A stretch of 64,000 bases of DNA. Source: Bacteroidota bacterium. GTDB lineage: Bacteria > Bacteroidota > Bacteroidia > AKYH767-A > OLB10. The notes under the pieces are model-generated. The model was given only the letters and a program-made list of their open reading frames with translations, was not told the origin of the DNA and searched no databases. Position numbers and translations under genes: made by a program. Each line of letters starts with the position of its first letter. Within the stretch, counting starts at the first letter, position 1. Shown here in pieces: positions 48,921 to 58,301 of this stretch. The stretch lies in contig JAFDWZ010000033.1 of the NCBI GenBank assembly GCA_018268195.1, positions 1 through 64,000 on the forward strand. The letters run 5' to 3'.

Positions 48921-49457
48921 ATGCCAACAAAAATCAGATTGCAACGGTTCGGAAAAAAAGGCCAGCCGTTTTACCATGTAGTGGTGGCAGATTCGCGTGC
49001 TCCCAGAGATGGTAAGTTCATTGAAAAAATCGGAGTGTACAATCCAAAAACCATTCCGGCAACCATTGATCTTAATATCGACCGTGCAGCTCATTGGATA
49101 GCTAACGGAGCACAGCCTACTGATACTACTCGCGCCATTTTAAGTTATAAAGGCGTATTGTACAAACATCACTTACAAGGTGGTGTGAAAAAAGGCGCTC
49201 TTACTCAGGAGCAGGCCGATGCTAAATTCAATGCTTGGATGGAAAGCAAAAACCTGAAGGTGCTTCAGCATTCGCAGAAAGTACAGGCTACTAAAGCTGA
49301 CGATTCAAAAAATCGCCTTGCTGAAGAAGCTAAGAAACGTGAAGCTATTGCAAAGGTTATTGCTGAGAAACGTGCTGCTGCAAGCGTAGCCGCTGCAGAA
49401 AGCGCTGCACAGGAACCTGCTGCCGAAGGTGGTGAAACTCCTGCCGAAAACGCATAA
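48921..49457 (+). CDS. rpsP: 30S ribosomal protein S16 (bS16) with C-terminal extension
   Basis: Small-subunit ribosomal protein. The conserved part is the first 80 or so residues (MPTKIRLQRFGKKGQPFYHV, VVADSRAPRDGKFIEKIG, YNPKTIPATIDLNIDRAAHW). At 178 residues it is about twice the E. coli length. The rest is a basic helix followed by an Ala/Glu-rich tail, as is common in Bacteroidota. It is followed by rimM after about 27 bp, a conserved pairing, but trmD and rplS are not next to them here. Confidence 0.97.
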   Translation: MPTKIRLQRFGKKGQPFYHVVVADSRAPRDGKFIEKIGVYNPKTIPATIDLNIDRAAHWIANGAQPTDTTRAILSYKGVLYKHHLQGGVKKGALTQEQADAKFNAWMESKNLKVLQHSQKVQATKADDSKNRLAEEAKKREAIAKVIAEKRAAASVAAAESAAQEPAAEGGETPAENA

Positions 49458-49484
49458 GTTTAACTTTTTTGATAATGCCCTTTG

Positions 49485-50009
49485 ATGATGGGTTTTGACG
49501 GTTATTTCTTTTATGGAACAATCGGTCGTACTCACGGTATCAAAGGGCATTTGATTTTAAAATGCTCCGATACCTTCAGCTTTAAGAAAAATGAACCTAA
49601 GGAGTTTTTTATCAGTGAAAACAACAGCCTGAAAGCTTTCACGCTGAAAGAAATTTCTTTTAATCCGCCTTTTACACGATTTCTTCTCGAAACAGTTCAA
49701 AACATGACTGAAGCTGAATCGTTCTTAAAAAAGGATGTTTACCTGCCTCTGAATATTCTTGCACAAAGCCACACTCCTTATAAACACGAGTTGCAGGACG
49801 CCAGAGTAGAAGATGAAAACAAGAACTTTATAGGAAACATAAAAAGTATTCTGGAATTTCCACAACAACTCATTGCACAGGTTTTTACCGACAAAGGGCA
49901 GGAAGTGCTTATTCCGTTGAATAACCACTTTATTCTGAATTATAATAAAAGCACAAACATCCTCACCGTGCAATTACCTGACGGTCTCCTCGATATCTAT
50001 TTAACTTAA
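49485..50009 (+). CDS. rimM: Ribosome maturation factor RimM
   Basis: Assists late 30S assembly and binds S19. The 174-residue protein has the N-terminal RimM barrel (YFFYGTIGRTHGIKGHLIL, FTRFLLETVQNMTEAESFL) and a PRC-barrel domain (QDARVEDENKNFIGNIKSIL, EVLIPLNNHFIL) ending in the typical PDGLLDIYL. The frame opens with a TTG at 49482, but two ATG codons follow directly (49485, 49488), so one of these is the start. It lies after rpsP on the same strand. Confidence 0.93.
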   Translation: MMGFDGYFFYGTIGRTHGIKGHLILKCSDTFSFKKNEPKEFFISENNSLKAFTLKEISFNPPFTRFLLETVQNMTEAESFLKKDVYLPLNILAQSHTPYKHELQDARVEDENKNFIGNIKSILEFPQQLIAQVFTDKGQEVLIPLNNHFILNYNKSTNILTVQLPDGLLDIYLT

Positions 50010-50128
50010 CAGACTTTATCTTCTTTTATTTCAATACAATTTCATGACAATGTCTTATATAAGCATTTTTCATGTAATGACGTTGTTTTTTTTCAGACAT
50101 TCGCACAACTTTTCAGAGGAGAAACAAG

Positions 50129-52552
50129 ATGAAATATATCGGAGAACAACTGATATGGGGACAGATAGGAAGTGGCTTGATTTTTACAGCCTTCGTGAGT
50201 GCATTATTTGCGGCCATATTATACATCATAAGTACAGTTAATGAAACTAAAGCTACGTGGATGCGTCCGCTGGCACGAAAGTTTTTTGCGGTTCATGGCA
50301 TTGCCGTTTATGGTGTTTTCTTTTTGCTGCTCTATCTTATTTTTAATCACCGCTTCGAGTATTTTTATGTATGGCAACATTCCAGCTTAACCATGCCCAT
50401 GCATTATATTCTTGCCTGTATCTGGGAAGGGCAGGAGGGAAGTTTTTTACTTTGGATGTTGTGGCATGTGCTCATTGCATTGTTCATTACGCGCAGAACC
50501 AGACAATGGGAAGCTCCTGTCGTAGGCATCATTGCAATGGTACAAGTGTTTCTTGCATCCATGTTGCTTGGAGTTTATGTGTTCGATTATAAAATAGGAA
50601 GCAATCCGTTTTCTCTTCTTCGTCATCACGAGCAGTTTGCTAATCTTCCATTCATTCAGATGCCCAATTATCTCGAAAGAATTAAAGACGGAAGAGGTCT
50701 GAATCCTTTATTACAGAATTACTGGATGGTCATTCATCCGCCAACATTGTTTCTCGGATTTGCATCCACAGTTATTCCTTTCGCCTTTGCTATTGGCTCA
50801 CTGTTGCGAAAAAATGTTTCTGACTGGATAAAACCAGCTCTTCCTTATACATTTTTCGGCATCATGATTTTAGGTGCAGGAATTCTTATGGGTGCTGCAT
50901 GGGCTTATGAGGCATTAAGCTTTGGTGGATTCTGGGCATGGGATCCTGTTGAGAATGCATCACTGGTGCCATGGCTCATTCTTGTAGGAGCAGGTCACGT
51001 GATGTTGGTTTACCTGAAGAGACAACGTGCATTAATCAGTACCTATGTGCTGAGTATTTTGTCGTTTCTGTTGGTCCTTTACAGTACATTCCTCACCAGA
51101 AGCGGAATTTTAGGGGAAACTTCTGTTCATGCATTTACTGATTTGGGAATGAGTGGTCAGTTGATTTTTTACATGTTGTTCTTTGTTGTTTTGTCAGTGG
51201 TGCTGCTGGCTGCAAACTGGAAAAAACTACCAAAGGAAGAAGGTGATGACAGCATTACATCACGCGAATTCTGGATGTTTATTGGCATGCTCGTGCTCTG
51301 TATTTCAGCAGTGCAGGTAACCTTTACCACCAGCATTCCGGTATTCAATAAATTATTCGGTTTAAAGCTTGCACCTCCTGTGGATGTGAAAGAGCATTTT
51401 AATTCATGGCAGATTCCTATAGCAATGATACTTTGTTTGCTCATGGCCATAGGTCAGTTTTTTAAGTACAAACACAGTGATTCTAAGGAAGTGTTTAAGA
51501 AACTGATGCTTTCTTTCTTGATTTCGGTTGGATTAACAACAGTTATTGCACTTGCATTGCAATGGCATAGCATTCATTTTATATCTCTGGCATTTGCATG
51601 TGTATTCAGTGTCATTGCCAATACCGATTATTTTTTCCGTATCATCAAAGGTAAATTATCTTTCAGCGGAGCTTCCATTGCTCACATTGGTTTTGCATTT
51701 ATTATCCTCGGTGCGCTTATTTCAAATGCCAATTCAAGAATTATTTCCAAGAACAAACTCAATATTGATCTTGGAAAAGATTTTCCGAATAATGAAAACA
51801 TCATGCTCGCCAAAGGCGATACCTTGCAGATGGGAAAATACTTTGTGACCTACACCGGTCGTGAGAAGGACGGGGTTAACGTTTATTTCAATATTGATTA
51901 TTTCAAACCTAATAACCGTGACGGCAGCCTGAAAAAAGCTTTCACGCTGAAACCTATCATTCAGCTTAACGAAAGAATGGGCAACAGTGCCGAGCCTGCA
52001 ACCAAATGGTTCCCTGATAAAGATATTTATACACACATCACCTATGCCAATCTGGATGAGTTTACCGGTAAGGAATCAGCTGAGGAATATGATGAGCCGG
52101 TAGAACATGAAATGGCTACAGGAGATACTTTGGCAACTTCCAACAGCCTGATTGTGCTGAAAGGTATTGCAAAAGATAATTCTGAAGTAGAGATTGAATC
52201 TTTTGACAGCTTTGGGGTGAAAGCAAAACTGGAAGTTACCGATGTCAACAAGAAGAAGCATGAAATTGATCCTGTGTTTCTGGTAAAAGACCGCATGGCG
52301 GTTTCAAAAAATTATTTTATTGACGAACTCGGTCTTAAAATCCGTTTCACAGGTCTCGACCCTGAAGGTGGAAAAATAAAACTTGAAATTGCAGAGAAGA
52401 AAGCCAACAAGAGAGATTTTATTATCATGAAAGCCATCATTTTCCCTCATATCAACTTGCTTTGGGCAGGATGTATTCTGATGATTGTTGGCGCCTGGAT
52501 TTCTGCAGTGAAGCGTTTTAAAGAAAATGTTCGCTATGCAGGCAAAAGCTGA
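50129..52552 (+). CDS. ccsA: Cytochrome c biogenesis protein CcsA (CcmF-like haem lyase)
   Basis: Large inner-membrane protein (807 residues, about 14 helices) that delivers haem and joins it to apocytochrome c. The haem-handling Trp-rich motif is FGGFWAWDPVENASLVPW. The opening QEGSFLLWMLWH and HPPTLFLGFASTVIPFAFAI are typical of CcmF. A periplasmic domain of about 200 residues precedes the last helix. No ccmB, ccmC or ccmE lies in the window. The DUF2520 gene overlaps its 3' end. Confidence 0.9.
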   Translation: MKYIGEQLIWGQIGSGLIFTAFVSALFAAILYIISTVNETKATWMRPLARKFFAVHGIAVYGVFFLLLYLIFNHRFEYFYVWQHSSLTMPMHYILACIWEGQEGSFLLWMLWHVLIALFITRRTRQWEAPVVGIIAMVQVFLASMLLGVYVFDYKIGSNPFSLLRHHEQFANLPFIQMPNYLERIKDGRGLNPLLQNYWMVIHPPTLFLGFASTVIPFAFAIGSLLRKNVSDWIKPALPYTFFGIMILGAGILMGAAWAYEALSFGGFWAWDPVENASLVPWLILVGAGHVMLVYLKRQRALISTYVLSILSFLLVLYSTFLTRSGILGETSVHAFTDLGMSGQLIFYMLFFVVLSVVLLAANWKKLPKEEGDDSITSREFWMFIGMLVLCISAVQVTFTTSIPVFNKLFGLKLAPPVDVKEHFNSWQIPIAMILCLLMAIGQFFKYKHSDSKEVFKKLMLSFLISVGLTTVIALALQWHSIHFISLAFACVFSVIANTDYFFRIIKGKLSFSGASIAHIGFAFIILGALISNANSRIISKNKLNIDLGKDFPNNENIMLAKGDTLQMGKYFVTYTGREKDGVNVYFNIDYFKPNNRDGSLKKAFTLKPIIQLNERMGNSAEPATKWFPDKDIYTHITYANLDEFTGKESAEEYDEPVEHEMATGDTLATSNSLIVLKGIAKDNSEVEIESFDSFGVKAKLEVTDVNKKKHEIDPVFLVKDRMAVSKNYFIDELGLKIRFTGLDPEGGKIKLEIAEKKANKRDFIIMKAIIFPHINLLWAGCILMIVGAWISAVKRFKENVRYAGKS

Positions 52553-53318
52553 TGTTTTAAATGTGGTAATTGTTGGTTCGGGCAATGTGGCTATGCAACT
52601 GGCAATGCTGCTGAATATATCAGGGAATAAAGTTGTTCAGGTCGTAAGCCGTAATAGTAAAACCGGAAAACAATTAGCCAAACTATGCAATTGCGATTTC
52701 AACGCAGAAGTGAAGGCAGCAAAAACCAATGCCGATATTTGTCTGATTGCAGTTAACGATGACAGTATTGCCGAAGTAGTTCGCCAACTTCCGGAGATGA
52801 AAACCACCGTAGTGCACACTTCAGGTCTTGTGCCGATAGATGTGCTGAAGAAGAAATTCAGGAATTGTGGAGTGATGTATCCCGTACAATCACTAACGGC
52901 ACACTCTGAAATTTTTTCGGAACTGATATTTTGCGTGGAGGCATCAGGAAAAAAAGCGATGCAAATAATTGAAAAGGTGCTGCAGAATATCAACTGCCGT
53001 TTCGTAAAGTTAAATTCAGCAAAGCGTGAGAAACTGCATCTTGCCGCAGTTATTGTCAATAATTTTACCAATCATTTGTATAGCCTTGCTTACGATTATC
53101 TGAAACACCATAAAATTGATTTTAATATTCTTCAGCCACTCATTGAAAATACGGCATTGCGAATTGAAAGCAGCAACCCTTCAGCATTACAAACCGGACC
53201 TGCATTGCGAGGCGACAGAAAGACAATTCAGCGGCATTTGCAGCTATTGAAAAATAACCCTGAGCTTGCTGACGTTTATAAGAAAATGACAAAATCTATT
53301 GAGAAAAACAGAAAATGA
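52527..53318 (+). CDS. Rossmann-fold protein with DUF2520 domain
   Basis: A 263-residue dehydrogenase-like protein. The nucleotide-binding motif VVIVGSGNVAMQLAMLL lies near the N-terminus. The DUF2520 C-terminal part contains the conserved VIVNNFTNHLYSLAYDYL and GPALRGDRKTIQRHL. It resembles pyrroline-5-carboxylate reductase in fold, but its substrate is unknown. It overlaps ccsA by 26 bp, or 17 bp if the second ATG at 52536 is used. Its stop overlaps the next gene by 4 bp. Placement directly before a KdsC-like phosphatase is, from memory, common in Bacteroidota. Confidence 0.85.
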   Translation: MFAMQAKADVLNVVIVGSGNVAMQLAMLLNISGNKVVQVVSRNSKTGKQLAKLCNCDFNAEVKAAKTNADICLIAVNDDSIAEVVRQLPEMKTTVVHTSGLVPIDVLKKKFRNCGVMYPVQSLTAHSEIFSELIFCVEASGKKAMQIIEKVLQNINCRFVKLNSAKREKLHLAAVIVNNFTNHLYSLAYDYLKHHKIDFNILQPLIENTALRIESSNPSALQTGPALRGDRKTIQRHLQLLKNNPELADVYKKMTKSIEKNRK

Positions 53319-53818
53319 GTATCAGCTACAAACAGAAACTTAAAGACATCCGATGTTTTATTTTTGATGTGGATGGCGTACTTACCAATGGTATGCTGCA
53401 CATTACCAATGACGGAAAATTATTGCGCCAGATGAATATCAAGGATGGTTATGCCATGCAACTGGCTATTAAGAAAGGGTATCATGTCATTATCATCTCA
53501 GGAGGTAAGGACGAAGGTGTTGCCATCCGCCTGCAAAAGCTCGGTATTAAAGAAGTGTATTTGGGAGTGGGAGATAAGTTGCAGCAGTTACTTTTGGTAA
53601 CACAACAGCATCATCTGCAGAAAGAACAGGTATTGTATATGGGCGATGATATGCCCGACTTTGAAGCAATGCAATATACCGGTCTGCCTTGCTGTCCGCA
53701 GGATGCAGCATTTCAGATAAAAGATATTTGCAGTTACATATCACCTTTCAAAGGTGGTGAAGGATGTGTAAGAGATGTTATTGAGCAAGTGCTAACGCTA
53801 AATAAAGACTGGGCATAA
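53315..53818 (+). CDS. HAD hydrolase, KdsC-like (3-deoxy-D-manno-octulosonate 8-phosphatase family)
   Basis: A 167-residue type C0 HAD phosphatase without a cap domain, as in KdsC, which releases phosphate from Kdo-8-phosphate for lipopolysaccharide core synthesis. The motifs are CFIFDVDGVLTNGML (nucleophile and acid Asp), VIIISGGKDEGVAIR (Thr/Ser motif) and YMGDDMPDFEAM (motif IV). KdsA and KdsB are not nearby, so the substrate is inferred from family. It overlaps the DUF2520 gene by 4 bp and abuts the UbiA gene. Confidence 0.88.
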   Translation: MSISYKQKLKDIRCFIFDVDGVLTNGMLHITNDGKLLRQMNIKDGYAMQLAIKKGYHVIIISGGKDEGVAIRLQKLGIKEVYLGVGDKLQQLLLVTQQHHLQKEQVLYMGDDMPDFEAMQYTGLPCCPQDAAFQIKDICSYISPFKGGEGCVRDVIEQVLTLNKDWA

Positions 53819-54763
53819 ATGGAATTTTTCAGACTCATAAGAATCGGTAATCTTGCCATGCTTGCACTGGCACAGTGCTTGGTGTATTACATGGTGGTAG
53901 TGCCCCTGCTTAAAGTTTCGGAATTTACGCCATCATTATACACATGGCAGTTTGCATTAATTGTTTTATGTACGGCACTCATTACTGCCGGAGGTTATGC
54001 CATCAATGATTTTTTTGATAAAGATATTGACGCTGCCAACGGTATCAGAAAAACACCGAACATCAGCCCATGGGCAATGAAAACAATTTATTTTTCATTT
54101 TCGCTGATTGCTGTTGCTATTGGCGCATATCTTACCTATGGTTTAAAATTACGTCAGTTTGCATTAATATTTTTGCTCACTTCTGCATTGCTGTATTTTT
54201 ATTCAGCTTCATATAAGCGATTACCACTTGTCGGAAATTTTGTGGTAGCTTTTCTGTCGGCATTAGCCATTTTTCTGCCGGCATTTGCCGACTATGAAAT
54301 GCAATATGCTTTTCGTGATATTAAATTACCTGTTGTTAACGAGCGGATGTATAACCTTCGTTTGATTATTGCTATTACAAGTGCGTATTCGCTCTTTGCT
54401 TTTCTTATGACCTTTGTGCGTGAGATTATAAAAGATTTGGAAGATATGGAAGGCGATAGAATGTATGGATGCAAAACATTGCCTGTGGTAGCAGGCACAA
54501 AACTTGCAAAATATGTAGCAATCTTTTTTCTGTTTTTGATATTCATATTGCTGGTCATGATACAAATTCATTTCGAGTGGTGGAGTCAGACTATGGCATT
54601 CTTTTATCAGGTTGCAGCCATTCAATTACCATTGTTGGCACTTGTCATATATTTGTTTTTGGCAAAGGAGAAAAAACAGTTTCATTTAGCAAGTCTGCTT
54701 GCTAAACTCACCATGCTGGGAGGAATATTGTCTTTGCCGGTATTGTATTATTCGGGATTATGA
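53819..54763 (+). CDS. UbiA-family prenyltransferase
   Basis: A 314-residue integral membrane prenyltransferase with about nine helices. The two Asp-rich Mg-diphosphate motifs are NDFFDKDIDAANG and EIIKDLEDMEGDRMYG. Similar Bacteroidota proteins are commonly annotated as geranylgeranylglycerol-phosphate geranylgeranyltransferase, a name carried from archaea. The real acceptor in bacteria is uncertain and may be a quinone or another lipid. It starts directly after the KdsC-like stop (TAAATG) and ends 34 bp before the deacetylase gene. Confidence 0.85.
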   Translation: MEFFRLIRIGNLAMLALAQCLVYYMVVVPLLKVSEFTPSLYTWQFALIVLCTALITAGGYAINDFFDKDIDAANGIRKTPNISPWAMKTIYFSFSLIAVAIGAYLTYGLKLRQFALIFLLTSALLYFYSASYKRLPLVGNFVVAFLSALAIFLPAFADYEMQYAFRDIKLPVVNERMYNLRLIIAITSAYSLFAFLMTFVREIIKDLEDMEGDRMYGCKTLPVVAGTKLAKYVAIFFLFLIFILLVMIQIHFEWWSQTMAFFYQVAAIQLPLLALVIYLFLAKEKKQFHLASLLAKLTMLGGILSLPVLYYSGL

Positions 54764-54797
54764 TTTAACAGATTTTAAGCTGCACTTATATAGCACC

Positions 54798-56102
54798 ATG
54801 TTACTGGTATTTACACAACAATCGTCACCAAGGCTCCGATATATTTTAAAACTCTTTATTGAAGAGTTGATGGGAATTCCTTTTAAGCTCACTCATAACA
54901 GAGAAGACTTTAAGAGCTACAGCGGAGCTAAGCTGAATTATTCTGAGTCGCCAATAGAAAATGAGCCTTTTATTTTTTCGGAGAAGCTTCTTTTTGAAAA
55001 AGGAATAGAAGATCAGCAGTTTGGCTTTACTGAATGGGCAGGACAAAAAGCATTTTATGCAACACATCCCAAATACCTCATCCCATTTGATGTTTTTGCA
55101 GCATCCTTTTATCTCGTCAGCCGTTACGAGGAATATTTGCCTCACCTTCGTGATTCACATGATCGCTACAATGAAACAGAAAGCCTTGCTTACACACGCG
55201 GTTTTTTGCAGAAACCTTTAATAAATATCTGGGCAAAAAATCTTCGCGAAGTTTTACTCAGTTACTATCCGGCATTGTCTTACACTCCTTCACGTTATCG
55301 TTATATCAGCACCATTGATATTGATAATGCTTATGCGTATCTTGAAAAAGGATTTATGCGCACGGCAGGTGCTTATGGCAGATCGGTTATCAACCTCGAT
55401 TTTCAGCAGATAGTTGAACGCACCAAGGTATTGTTGCGTCTGGCACACGACCCTTATGATACCTATGACCTGATGCTCGATTTGCATAAACGTTATAAAG
55501 TGAATGCTATTTATTTTTTTCTGATGGGTGAGTATGGTGAGAATGATAAAAACGTATCGGTTGACAGTCGCACTTTTCAATCTCTTATTCAGTCGTTGGC
55601 TGACTATGCCGAGACCGGAATACACCCCAGCTATGGCTCCAACAGCAGGCCGGGACGTTTGCAGAAAGAAGTGCAGATTTTGTCACGCATACTTAAACGT
55701 GAAGTAAAGAAAAGCCGTCAGCATTTCCTCAAACTTAAACTTCCTGATACTTACAGGAAACTTATTGATGTGGATATTAAAGATGATTTCACCATGGGTT
55801 ATGCAGGCAACATTGGTTTTCGTGCAGGAATTTGTTCACCATTTAATTTTTACGACCTCGACAATGAAACGTCAACTACACTGCGTGTTCATCCTTTTGC
55901 AGTGATGGATGCCACCTTCCGTTATTATCTGAAAGTAGAACCTTATCAGGTGATTGATATGATTAAGCCATTGGTAGATGAGGTGAAAGCAGTGAATGGA
56001 ACCTTCATCAGTTTATGGCATAATGAATCGCTCAGCGAAAACCATATCTGGAAAGGTTACCGCAGTGTTTACGAAGAGTTACTCAGAATAGCTTCGGCAT
56101 AA
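54798..56102 (+). CDS. Polysaccharide deacetylase family protein
   Basis: A 434-residue protein with a NodB-like deacetylase fold in its C-terminal half. The first catalytic block is STIDIDNAYAYLEKG, the His block is ETGIHPSYGSNSRPG, and the later block is TMGYAGNIGFRAGICSPF. The N-terminal 130 or so residues match the extra domain (DUF7033-like) often found with it. No signal peptide is evident. The frame opens at a TTG inside the preceding gene; the ATG at 54798 is preferred. It abuts the next gene (TAAATG), so the two are coupled. Confidence 0.83.
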   Translation: MLLVFTQQSSPRLRYILKLFIEELMGIPFKLTHNREDFKSYSGAKLNYSESPIENEPFIFSEKLLFEKGIEDQQFGFTEWAGQKAFYATHPKYLIPFDVFAASFYLVSRYEEYLPHLRDSHDRYNETESLAYTRGFLQKPLINIWAKNLREVLLSYYPALSYTPSRYRYISTIDIDNAYAYLEKGFMRTAGAYGRSVINLDFQQIVERTKVLLRLAHDPYDTYDLMLDLHKRYKVNAIYFFLMGEYGENDKNVSVDSRTFQSLIQSLADYAETGIHPSYGSNSRPGRLQKEVQILSRILKREVKKSRQHFLKLKLPDTYRKLIDVDIKDDFTMGYAGNIGFRAGICSPFNFYDLDNETSTTLRVHPFAVMDATFRYYLKVEPYQVIDMIKPLVDEVKAVNGTFISLWHNESLSENHIWKGYRSVYEELLRIASA

Positions 56103-57017
56103 ATGGAAATAGTTTTTCTCAGACATAATGATATTGACAAAACAATGTGGGATGAAGCAATAGCTTCTGCTCACAACTCCTTGCCTTATGCTTACTCCTG
56201 GTATCTCGACTGTGTTTGCCCTGGATGGAATGCTTTAATAAGTGAAAATTATCAGTTTGTTTTTCCTCTTACCGAAAACCGGAAATTCGGAATCAGCTAT
56301 TTATATCAGCCATATTTTGCGCAGCAACTCGGTTTGTTTTCATCACAAAAAATATCTTCAGAAATTATGCACCATTTTCTAAATGCAATTCCTGATTATT
56401 ACAAGTTGGTTGAGATAAATCTAAATTATGCAAATGCTATGCATGATGCTGGTTACGTGGTGAGCAAAAGAAAAAACTTTGAGTTACATCTGGCGAAACC
56501 ATATTCGGAAATAAAAAAATTTTATTCCGAGAATCAGAAAAGAAACATTGCAAAAGCAGAAAAAAGCGGACTGAAGCTGACAGATGAAATTTCTATTTCA
56601 GAAATTATTGAATTATTCAAACTCGACAGAGGTGCCGGACTTGAAACCATGAAACCTAAACATTACCTGCTGCTAACAGAACTATGGCAGGTATTACAGA
56701 ATAAAAAAATGTGTTTTTTAAGAGCCGTTTCTGACGGGCAGAAAAACTATTGCGGTGCCTTATTTATTAAAACGGATAAGCGGATAATTTTTATCTTTTC
56801 GGGCAACAGCGATGAGGGTAAAGCAAGAGGCGCCATGTCATTTCTTATTGATTCGGTAATTAAGGAACACAGCGAAAAACCTATGATTTTTGATTTTGAA
56901 GGCTCCAATAACCCCGGACTTGCACGATATTACAGTAGTTTCGGTTCAAATGAACTCGTATATTTACACCTGAAAAAAAACACACTTTCCTTTCCATTTA
57001 GGCTGCTTAAAAAATAA
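56103..57017 (+). CDS. GNAT/FemAB-like acyltransferase
   Basis: A 304-residue protein with a FemAB/GNAT-type fold: NSLPYAYSWYLDCVCPGWNAL at the start, a lysine-rich KNFELHLAKPYSEIKKFYSEN linker and the late block MSFLIDSVIKEHSEKPMIFDFEGSNNPGLARYYSSFG. Such proteins transfer amino acids or acyl groups to cell-surface or lipid substrates. The direct abutment with the polysaccharide deacetylase suggests a shared envelope-glycan role. The acceptor is unknown. Confidence 0.75.
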   Translation: MEIVFLRHNDIDKTMWDEAIASAHNSLPYAYSWYLDCVCPGWNALISENYQFVFPLTENRKFGISYLYQPYFAQQLGLFSSQKISSEIMHHFLNAIPDYYKLVEINLNYANAMHDAGYVVSKRKNFELHLAKPYSEIKKFYSENQKRNIAKAEKSGLKLTDEISISEIIELFKLDRGAGLETMKPKHYLLLTELWQVLQNKKMCFLRAVSDGQKNYCGALFIKTDKRIIFIFSGNSDEGKARGAMSFLIDSVIKEHSEKPMIFDFEGSNNPGLARYYSSFGSNELVYLHLKKNTLSFPFRLLKK

Positions 57018-57019
57018 TT

Positions 57020-57667
57020 ATGGTAAACCTTATCAGTCCAAACAATTCTTTAGTAAACCAGTTCGTTGCTGAGCTGCGCGATGTTGAAATACAAAATGAC
57101 AGAATGCGTTTCAGGAGAAACCTTGAGCGCCTTGGCGAAATTGCAGCGTATGAAATCAGCAAAACGTTCAACTACGAAAATACGGATGTAACCACTCCGC
57201 TTGGTGTAGCTACTGTACCTCTCATGCAGAGCCAACCGGTTTTGGGAACTATTTTAAGAGCAGGTTTGCCACTGCATCAGGGATTGTTAAACTATTTTGA
57301 TCAGGCTGATAATGCTTTTATTTCGGCATATCGCAGACATCATAAGGATTCAACTTTTGATATTCACCTGCAGTATGTGTCAACACCTCCTATTGCCGGA
57401 CGTATATTAATACTTTGCGACCCCATGCTTGCTACCGGTCAGTCGCTGGTAGAAACTTACAAAGCTTTACTGGAAATGGGTGTTCCTGCTTATACCCACA
57501 TTGTTGCAGCATTGGCAAGCAGGCAGGGTATAGAATATGTGAAAGCAAATGTATCTGATGATATGACCATCTGGGTAGGTGCTATTGATGAAGAATTAAC
57601 GGCACAGTCATACATAGTTCCCGGATTGGGCGATGCCGGTGACCTGGCCTATGGTGAGAAAAAATAG
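57020..57667 (+). CDS. upp: Uracil phosphoribosyltransferase
   Basis: Salvage enzyme that makes UMP from uracil and PRPP. The 215-residue protein shows LGTILRAGLPLHQGLLNYFD, the PRPP-binding motif ILILCDPMLATGQSLVET and the uracil-binding C-terminal IVPGLGDAGDLAYG. It is only 2 bp downstream of the acyltransferase-like gene, though the functions seem unrelated. Confidence 0.93.
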   Translation: MVNLISPNNSLVNQFVAELRDVEIQNDRMRFRRNLERLGEIAAYEISKTFNYENTDVTTPLGVATVPLMQSQPVLGTILRAGLPLHQGLLNYFDQADNAFISAYRRHHKDSTFDIHLQYVSTPPIAGRILILCDPMLATGQSLVETYKALLEMGVPAYTHIVAALASRQGIEYVKANVSDDMTIWVGAIDEELTAQSYIVPGLGDAGDLAYGEKK

Positions 57668-57716
57668 CACCTGACAAAAAAAATCAGTATTTTTCGGAAC
57701 AGACATTAATCCTCTC

Positions 57717-58301
57717 ATGAGTGAGCCGCTAAAAATATTGATGGTTATCTTAATCAGCAGTGTAAAATTTGTTGTAGGGCCTGCCTTTGCTTATTACGAT
57801 GATAATTTCGATTTCACTTTTTTCGAAGCGGTTATTTATCCTGTTATCGGAGGAATGCTCGGTGTTTTTGTGTTTAGTTTTTTCAGCGATCAGGTTGGCA
57901 AACTTTGGACTTACATCAAAAATAATTTATCGAATACTGTAAAGAAGAAAAACAGACTTTTTTCAAAGCCTACGATAGATTCGGATGAAAAAATTATGGT
58001 AAACTATACCTATGTGGAAGGCAAAGGCGAAAATAAACCCAAAATTTTTACTAAAAGAAACCGCAGAATCATCACGCTGTGGCGCAAATATGGTTTGTTT
58101 GGAATTGCATTCATCACTCCCGTAATTTTATCCATTCCCATTGGCACTATCATAGCATCACGATTAGTAAGTAGTCGAAAGAAAGTTTTTCTTTTTATGT
58201 TTGTAAGCATATCATTCTGGTCTGTAGTGATGGTTTCGTCATTCGAACTTTATCATGCTTACTCCATCAAAGCCCTTCAGCAAAAAATGCTTGAACCATG
58301 A
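57717..58301 (+). CDS. Four-helix membrane protein, function unknown
   Basis: A 194-residue protein with two N-terminal helices (about 5-23 and 38-58), a basic cytoplasmic loop of about 65 residues (KNNLSNTVKKKNRLF, KIFTKRNRRIITLWRKYGLFG) and two C-terminal helices (about 129-150 and 158-178). The sequence LFGIAFITPVILSIPIGTIIASR recalls small transporter or DedA-like re-entrant segments, but I cannot name a family. Its stop overlaps the start of the HAD gene by 4 bp, so they are co-translated. Confidence 0.7.
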   Translation: MSEPLKILMVILISSVKFVVGPAFAYYDDNFDFTFFEAVIYPVIGGMLGVFVFSFFSDQVGKLWTYIKNNLSNTVKKKNRLFSKPTIDSDEKIMVNYTYVEGKGENKPKIFTKRNRRIITLWRKYGLFGIAFITPVILSIPIGTIIASRLVSSRKKVFLFMFVSISFWSVVMVSSFELYHAYSIKALQQKMLEP